From: IOR16 sp034927775
GTDB taxonomy: Bacteria; Bacillota; Clostridia; Peptostreptococcales; Anaerovoracaceae
Reading direction: 5' to 3'
Assembly: GCA_034927775.1 (NCBI GenBank)
Contig: JAYFPL010000062.1
Location: 1-17,974 of the forward strand
DNA length: 17,974 nt
Shown: positions 13,733-17,974 of the stretch, piece after piece
How positions within the stretch are numbered: position 1 is the stretch's first letter
How the letters are laid out: the number at the start of each line of letters is the position of its first letter
The notes under the pieces: model-generated
What the model was told of the DNA's origin: nothing
What the model saw: the letters and a program-made list of their open reading frames with translations, nothing else
Database searches by the model: none
Made by a program: the position numbers and the translations under genes

Positions 13733-15127
13733 ATGGAGGATTTGATGCAAACCATACATGTGTTTGTATTATGGATTAATGGATACTTATGGGGGGTTCC
13801 AATGCTGATTTTGCTATTTGGAACTCATATTTTTATGACATTTCGAACTGGGGTAATTCAGCAAAAAATTTTTCAAAGCATCCGTCTGTCTGTTACAAAG
13901 GATTGCAAAGCAAAGGGGGATGTGAGTCAATTTGGAGCTCTGACAACGGCATTAGCTTCTACAATTGGTACAGGGAATATTGTAGGCGTTGGGACAGCGA
14001 TTGCACTCGGAGGACCCGGTGCCGTATTTTGGACTTGGATTACAGGTTGTTTTGGGATAGCAACAAAGTATAGTGAAGCTTTTATTGCAATAAAATATCG
14101 TGTACAAACCGCAGATGGATCGATGCTTGGCGGTGCTATGTATGCATTGGAACGAGGATTGAAGATGAAATGGCTGGCTGTTTTATTTGCAGTGTTTACT
14201 GCACTGGCTGGTTTTGGCATTGGTTCCGGGGTACAGGCAAATGCAGTCTCTGTTGTAATGAAACAAAATTTTAATGTCTCGGAAGAATTAACAGGAATTC
14301 TATTAGCGTTATTAGTAGCAGTTGTTATTATAGGGGGCGTACAGTCTATAACAAAGGTCTGTGAAAAACTGGTGCCGTTTATGGCTCTTTTTTATGTTGT
14401 AGGATGCATTCTTATTTTATTTATAAATCAGAGCTACTTAAAGGATGCTATAGAAACGATTCTTGTTGGAGCTTTTTCGAAGCGAGCTGCAGGCGGCGGA
14501 TTTGTCGGATCTACCATTTTGGTTGCTTGCCGTTACGGTGTGGCAAGAGGATTGTTTTCCAATGAGTCCGGATTGGGTTCTGCACCAATTGTAGCGGCCG
14601 CTGCGCAGACAAGAAATCCGGTACGTCAAGCAATGGTTTCTTCCACGGCAACCTTTTGGGATACGGGTGTCATTTGCGGGATGACCGGTTTGGTATTAGT
14701 TAGTACCATTCTTGCAAATCCAGAAATTAATGCAATTGGAGGAAATGGTGGTCAGCTTACGTCTTTGGCGTTTGAGCAGATTCCTTACATAGGACCTATC
14801 GTTTTAACTTTTGGTATGATTGCATTTGCGTTTTCTACTATTTTAGGATGGGCGTATTATGGTGAAAAAGCAGCACAGTATTTGTTTGGGAGAAGAGTAA
14901 TATATCCATATCGGTTAATATGGATTGCAATGGTTTTTGTCGGCGCAGTTTCTAATTTAGAGATTATTTGGAGCTTTGCAGATATGTTGAATGCGTTGAT
15001 GGCAATTCCGAATCTCATAGCAGTACTGCTGCTTAGTGGAGTCGTTGCAAGGGAAACAAAGTATTATGTTTATGAAGGACATTTGGACGAAATTGACAAA
15101 ACACCGATACCAATCATTAATCGTTAA
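13733..15127 (+). CDS. AGCS-family sodium:alanine/glycine-type amino acid symporter
   Basis: A 464-residue integral membrane carrier of the alanine or glycine:cation symporter family (AGCS; AlsT/DagA-like), of usual length, with about ten to eleven hydrophobic helices. Family motifs are GTGNIVGVGTAIALGGPGAV followed by FWTW at 79-102, TKYSEAFIAIKYR at 111-123, and GLFSNESGLGSAPIVAAAAQ at 273-292. It is expected to import Ala, Gly or a related amino acid with sodium. In the second motif it reads GGAMYALERGL (133-143) where most members have GGPMYYIERGL, which could affect substrate preference. AAAGGAGAGAGG lies just before the ATG at 13733; a second in-frame ATG at 13745 is less well placed. 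It appears monocistronic: gaps of about 195 bp before it and 252 bp after it separate it from its neighbours. No clear terminator follows. Confidence 0.94.
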   Translation: MEDLMQTIHVFVLWINGYLWGVPMLILLFGTHIFMTFRTGVIQQKIFQSIRLSVTKDCKAKGDVSQFGALTTALASTIGTGNIVGVGTAIALGGPGAVFWTWITGCFGIATKYSEAFIAIKYRVQTADGSMLGGAMYALERGLKMKWLAVLFAVFTALAGFGIGSGVQANAVSVVMKQNFNVSEELTGILLALLVAVVIIGGVQSITKVCEKLVPFMALFYVVGCILILFINQSYLKDAIETILVGAFSKRAAGGGFVGSTILVACRYGVARGLFSNESGLGSAPIVAAAAQTRNPVRQAMVSSTATFWDTGVICGMTGLVLVSTILANPEINAIGGNGGQLTSLAFEQIPYIGPIVLTFGMIAFAFSTILGWAYYGEKAAQYLFGRRVIYPYRLIWIAMVFVGAVSNLEIIWSFADMLNALMAIPNLIAVLLLSGVVARETKYYVYEGHLDEIDKTPIPIINR

Positions 15128-15249
15128 TAAGCGTTTTAAATACTATGCTATGTTCTTTAAATACCATCTTTTATGTTTTGTACCTTTGTTTTTGGGTAAA
15201 ATATATATATTGGATTCCTAATGAAAAACTATATGAAAAAGGGAATTTA

Positions 15250-15258
15250 TGCTATACT
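15250..15258 (+). promoter_or_regulatory. Predicted trxB promoter (extended -10)
   Basis: TGCTATACT: a five-of-six -10 (TATACT, 15253-15258) with an upstream TG. No strong -35 is seen at 17 bp. Transcription would begin near 15265 and give a leader of about 115 nt. Confidence 0.5.
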
Positions 15259-15270
15259 AAACTGTTGGCG

Positions 15271-15323
15271 AAATCTATATAAGTCATATAGATTTTCAGA
15301 TGTTCAGGATTCATTCTGAAAAT
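15271..15323 (+). promoter_or_regulatory. Structured 5' leader of trxB with two overlapping hairpins
   Basis: Stem one pairs AAATCTATAT (15271-15280) with ATATAGATTT (15286-15295), 10 perfect bp and a 5-nt loop. Stem two pairs ATTTTCAGA (15292-15300) with TCTGAAAAT (15315-15323), 9 perfect bp. They share bases 15292-15295, so both cannot form fully at once. I see no T-box or known riboswitch signature. The role (mRNA stability or regulation) is inferred. Confidence 0.45.
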
Positions 15324-15379
15324 GAGTCATTCGAGAATCATTTAAGAATATGAAGATTGAGAAATAACGGAGGAATGTA

Positions 15380-16315
15380 ATGAAAGTATATGACGTTGTT
15401 ATCATTGGCGGCGGACCTGCAGGGCTTTCTGCTGCACTTTATGCAGGAAGGGCAACTCTTTCTACCTTACTGATTGAAAAGGAACAAGTGGGCGGACAGA
15501 TTATGATGACATCGGAAATTGAAAATTATCCGGGATGTGTCGAAGAAGAATCTGGAGCGACTTTGATTGATCGTATGAAAAAGCAGGCTGCGCATTTTGG
15601 AGTAGAGACAATTTCGGATGAAATAACTGAGGTTGATTTATCACAAAAGGTGAAGGTATTAAAAGGGCAAAAAGAGACTTATCGTGCAAAGTCGATTGTG
15701 ATTGCATCTGGCGCTGCTTCTAAGCGTTTGGGATGTGAAGGAGAAGAACAGTTCATTGGCCGCGGAGTTTCTTATTGTGCTACCTGTGATGCATCCTTTT
15801 TCCGTGGACTTGATGTGTTTGTAGTCGGCGGTGGAGATACGGCAGTAGAGGAAGCTCTTTTCCTTACGAAGTTTGCTAGAAAGGTAACCATTATTCATCG
15901 CAGAGATCAGCTGCGTGCGGCAAAATCCATTCAAGAAAAGGCAAAGAAAAATCCAAAGATTGATTTTATATGGGATTCTGCTATTGAGTCGCTTTCCGGA
16001 GACGGCATTTTAGAAAAGATGGTTATTAAGAATTTAAAAACAGGGGAAAAGACAGAGTATATAGCAAGTCCGGAAGATATGACATTCGGTGTATTTGTTT
16101 TTGTAGGCTATGCACCAAATACAGCTTTATTTAAAGATGAATTGGAATTAGAAAAAGGTTACATCAAAACTGATGATATGATGATGACATCCATTGATGG
16201 TGTTTTTGCAGCAGGAGATGTAAGAGTGAAAAGCTTGAGACAAGTTGTCACTGCTGTTTCCGATGGAGCAATCAGTGCGGTGCAAGCAGAAAAATATATA
16301 GATTCTTTGGAATAA
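15380..16315 (+). CDS. trxB: Thioredoxin reductase (NADPH)
   Basis: A 311-residue low-molecular-weight thioredoxin reductase, which moves electrons from NADPH through FAD and a redox disulfide to thioredoxin. Visible: FAD-binding GGGPAGLSAALYAGRA at 10-25, VGGQIMMTSEIENYPG at 37-52, the redox-active C133ATC136 followed by DASFFRG, the second Rossmann motif VVGGGDTAVEEA, and HRRDQLRA, which keeps the HRRxxxR pattern specific for NADPH rather than ferredoxin-dependent forms. The C-terminal FAD motif is GVFAAGDVR. The ATG at 15380 has GGAGG at 15371-15375. It lies 19 nt upstream of the COG2509-type flavoprotein and is likely cotranscribed with it. No thioredoxin gene is next to it. Confidence 0.96.
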   Translation: MKVYDVVIIGGGPAGLSAALYAGRATLSTLLIEKEQVGGQIMMTSEIENYPGCVEEESGATLIDRMKKQAAHFGVETISDEITEVDLSQKVKVLKGQKETYRAKSIVIASGAASKRLGCEGEEQFIGRGVSYCATCDASFFRGLDVFVVGGGDTAVEEALFLTKFARKVTIIHRRDQLRAAKSIQEKAKKNPKIDFIWDSAIESLSGDGILEKMVIKNLKTGEKTEYIASPEDMTFGVFVFVGYAPNTALFKDELELEKGYIKTDDMMMTSIDGVFAAGDVRVKSLRQVVTAVSDGAISAVQAEKYIDSLE

Positions 16316-16334
16316 AAGAATACTGGAGGAAAGA

Positions 16335-17714
16335 ATGAAAAAATACGATGTAATTATTGTTGGAGCAGGCGCCAGCGGAGTGTTTATGTCTTATGAATTA
16401 ACCAAAAGAGAGAATAAGGCAAAGGTTCTTATGATCGATAAGGGTGCAAGCTTAGAACAGAGAATCTGCCCGATTAAATTGGGTAAGGTAAACAATTGTA
16501 TCAAGTGCAGCCCTTGTCATATCATGAATGGCTATGGTGGAGCAGGAACGCTTTCAGATGGAAAATACAATATTACAAATCAGTTTGGAGGCGATTTGCA
16601 TCGTTATGTAGGAACTGAAGAAGCCTTAAATTTGATGGAATATGTTGATGAAGTACTCTGTGATATGGGCGGAGCGGATGCAAAGCTTTATTCGACAGGC
16701 AGCACAGATTTAAAGACGACTGCACTTCGTAACAATTTACATTTATTAGATGCAAAGGTAAGACATTTAGGTACGGACCGAAATGTACGTATACTAGGCA
16801 AAATTTTTGATTATACAAAAGAACGCATTGATACTATGTTCCACACTACAATTACGAAAGTGGAAAAGCTTGACGACGGATTTTCTATTACAACAGAGAA
16901 AGGTGAAGAATTTCAGTGTAATGAATTGGTCCTTGCAACAGGCCGTTCCGGCTCTAAGTGGATTTCGGATGTTTGCAATAAAATGGATATTGAATTAGAG
17001 TCCAACCGAGTAGACATTGGAGTACGTGTTGAGCTTCCTGCGGAAGTGTTTAAGCATATTACCGACGAAGTATATGAAAGTAAAATTGTTTATAAGACAG
17101 AAAAATACAATGACATGGTTCGTACATTCTGCATGAATCCATATGGCGAAGTCGTTTCTGAAAATACAAATGGCATTGTTACCGTAAATGGCCATAGTTA
17201 TTCCGATCCAGCACTACGTACCGAAAACACAAATTTTGCTTTATTGGTATCAAACAAATTTACGGAGCCATTTAAGAACAGCAACGAATATGGTGAATCC
17301 ATTGCAAAGCTTTCCAATATGCTTGGAGGCGGTGTTTTATTACAGCGTTTTGGTGATTTGGTAAAGGGAAGAAGAAGTAGTGCACGTAGAATGGAAAAGT
17401 GTTTTACAAACCCGACATTAAAGGCAACACCTGGAGACTTGAGTCTAGTAATTCCAAAGAGACAGCTTGATGCTATCATAGAAATGATTTATGCTTTGGA
17501 TAAGATCGCACCGGGTACAGCAAACGAAGATACACTGCTCTATGGTGTAGAAGTTAAATTCTACAATTCCAAGGTTCAGGTGGATGAAAACCTTGAGACA
17601 AAGATTAAGGGGCTGTATGCTTTAGGTGATGGTTCCGGCGTAACACATTCCTTATCTCAGGCATCAGCAAGCGGAGTATGGGTAGCACGAAAACTAATTG
17701 AAAAGTATCAATAA
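16335..17714 (+). CDS. COG2509-type FAD-dependent dehydrogenase with N-terminal Cys cluster
   Basis: A 459-residue flavoprotein related to the uncharacterised FAD-dependent dehydrogenases of COG2509. The FAD-binding dinucleotide fold starts at once: YDVIIVGAGASGVFMSYEL (4-22). Cys45, Cys55, Cys58 and Cys61 follow (ICP then CIKCSPC), leading into NGYGGAGTLSDGKYN at 65-79, a conserved feature of this family. A central domain (about 160-330) has ELVLATGRSGSKWI, and a C-terminal GLYALGDGSGVTHSLSQASA motif (424-443) closes the FAD site. The four cysteines could be redox active or hold a metal or Fe-S centre; this is inferred. A GGAGGAAAG ribosome binding site precedes the ATG. The gene follows trxB by 19 nt and a terminator lies about 60 nt after it. 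Substrate and physiological role are unknown. Confidence 0.88.
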   Translation: MKKYDVIIVGAGASGVFMSYELTKRENKAKVLMIDKGASLEQRICPIKLGKVNNCIKCSPCHIMNGYGGAGTLSDGKYNITNQFGGDLHRYVGTEEALNLMEYVDEVLCDMGGADAKLYSTGSTDLKTTALRNNLHLLDAKVRHLGTDRNVRILGKIFDYTKERIDTMFHTTITKVEKLDDGFSITTEKGEEFQCNELVLATGRSGSKWISDVCNKMDIELESNRVDIGVRVELPAEVFKHITDEVYESKIVYKTEKYNDMVRTFCMNPYGEVVSENTNGIVTVNGHSYSDPALRTENTNFALLVSNKFTEPFKNSNEYGESIAKLSNMLGGGVLLQRFGDLVKGRRSSARRMEKCFTNPTLKATPGDLSLVIPKRQLDAIIEMIYALDKIAPGTANEDTLLYGVEVKFYNSKVQVDENLETKIKGLYALGDGSGVTHSLSQASASGVWVARKLIEKYQ

Positions 17715-17775
17715 TAAAAAATACAATATTACAAGAAATAACTTTAAAGAGTTAAAAGAATAGAAGTAAGTATTA

Positions 17776-17815
17776 ATCGAAGCAACCGTATTAGCGGCTG
17801 CTTCGATATATTTTT
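17776..17815 (+). terminator. Rho-independent terminator after the trxB operon
   Basis: Arms 17776-17788 and 17795-17807: 9 bp (ATCGAAGCA with TGCTTCGAT), one A-C mismatch, then CCG/CGG closing a 6-nt TATTAG loop. A T-rich tail (TATATTTTT) follows. It ends the trxB-flavoprotein transcript before the tRNA gene. Confidence 0.85.
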
Positions 17816-17883
17816 GCAGCTGAAAAGAACAGGATAAAGCCTTTTTTCTTATTAGCACTCCTGATGGTTTTTTTATTATTCAC

Positions 17884-17912
17884 TTGATTTTCCTTACCTT
17901 TCGTGCTAATAT
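17884..17912 (+). promoter_or_regulatory. Predicted tRNA-Leu promoter
   Basis: TTGATT (17884-17889) and TAATAT (17907-17912) with a 17-bp spacer and an upstream TGC. A shifted TATAAT at 17910-17915 is also present. The predicted start lies about 10 nt before the tRNA. TATTAGCAC at 17850-17858 is the exact complement of GTGCTAATA (17903-17911) that overlaps the -10. Nothing coding is seen in 17816-17929. Confidence 0.5.
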
Positions 17913-17929
17913 AATTTTCGGAACAATAT

Positions 17930-17974
17930 GCAGGCATGGCGGAATTGGCAGACGCGCACGGTTCAGGTCCGTGT
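17930..17974 (+). tRNA. tRNA-Leu (anticodon CAG), 3' end outside window
   Basis: The 5' half of a class II tRNA. The acceptor strand GCAGGCA is followed by T8 and G9, a 3-bp D-stem (GCG paired with CGC) and the Leu-typical D-loop GAATTGGCAGA. The anticodon arm is CACGG / TTCAGGT / CCGTG (17957-17973), placing CAG at 17964-17966. The window ends one base after the anticodon stem, before the variable arm and T-arm. It follows its own predicted promoter, and more tRNA genes may lie beyond the edge. Confidence 0.93.

Noticed and set aside
15128..15249. Terminator after the AGCS gene
   Set aside because: Only short direct repeats (TTTAAATAC twice) and a weak TACC/GGTA pairing are seen; there is no convincing stem followed by a T-run.

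Overview
This 18 kb window is a compact, AT-rich piece of chromosome from a low-G+C Firmicute, most likely an anaerobic member of the Clostridia. That placement is an inference. It rests on strong GGAGG ribosome binding sites, frequent TTG/GTG starts, a secreted protein with S-layer homology repeats, a short-type SerA with a C-terminal ACT domain, an archaeal-type phosphoglycerate mutase-like enzyme, a DUF1292 protein and an AGCS amino acid carrier. I see no insertion sequence, phage gene, integrase, CRISPR array or toxin-antitoxin pair. The gene content is mostly housekeeping.

Left part (1-4470), all on the + strand: the C-terminal half of a PhoU-like DUF47 protein, then rph (RNase PH), a RdgB/Ham1 XTP/dITP diphosphatase, a six-helix YihY/BrkB-type membrane protein, and a secreted glycosyl-hydrolase-like (DUF187/GHL10) protein with three SLH repeats. 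A perfect 17-bp hairpin ends this run and probably also ends the convergent serC-serA operon.

Serine / phosphoglycerate block (4501-8544): serC and serA on the - strand make phosphoserine from 3-phosphoglycerate. Opposite them on the + strand is an aPGAM-family phosphoglycerate mutase or proposed homoserine kinase. The roughly 480-bp divergent gap is the strangest DNA in the window. It is extremely A-rich on one strand, has A-tracts spaced at about one or two helical turns, contains recurring TTTCAAAAAA-type elements in both orientations, and carries a dyad over the serC promoter. dacF (a D-Ala-D-Ala carboxypeptidase) follows the mutase gene.

Right part (10005-17974): a PfkB-family sugar kinase homologue on the - strand has lost several hallmark active-site residues. 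It is divergent from uvrC, which still has the four cysteines known to bind an Fe-S cluster. A Cys-rich DUF1292 protein follows. Next comes a 55-aa two-helix membrane protein on the - strand, with a good ribosome binding site. Then come an AGCS sodium:amino acid symporter, trxB with a structured leader, and a COG2509-type flavoprotein with a CX9CX2CX2C cysteine cluster. The window ends inside a tRNA-Leu(CAG) gene.

I found no clear new multi-gene system. The points most worth a second look are the degenerate PfkB protein, the A-tract intergenic region, the small membrane protein, the trxB/COG2509 pair, and the uncertain function of the aPGAM homologue beside serCA where no serB is visible.
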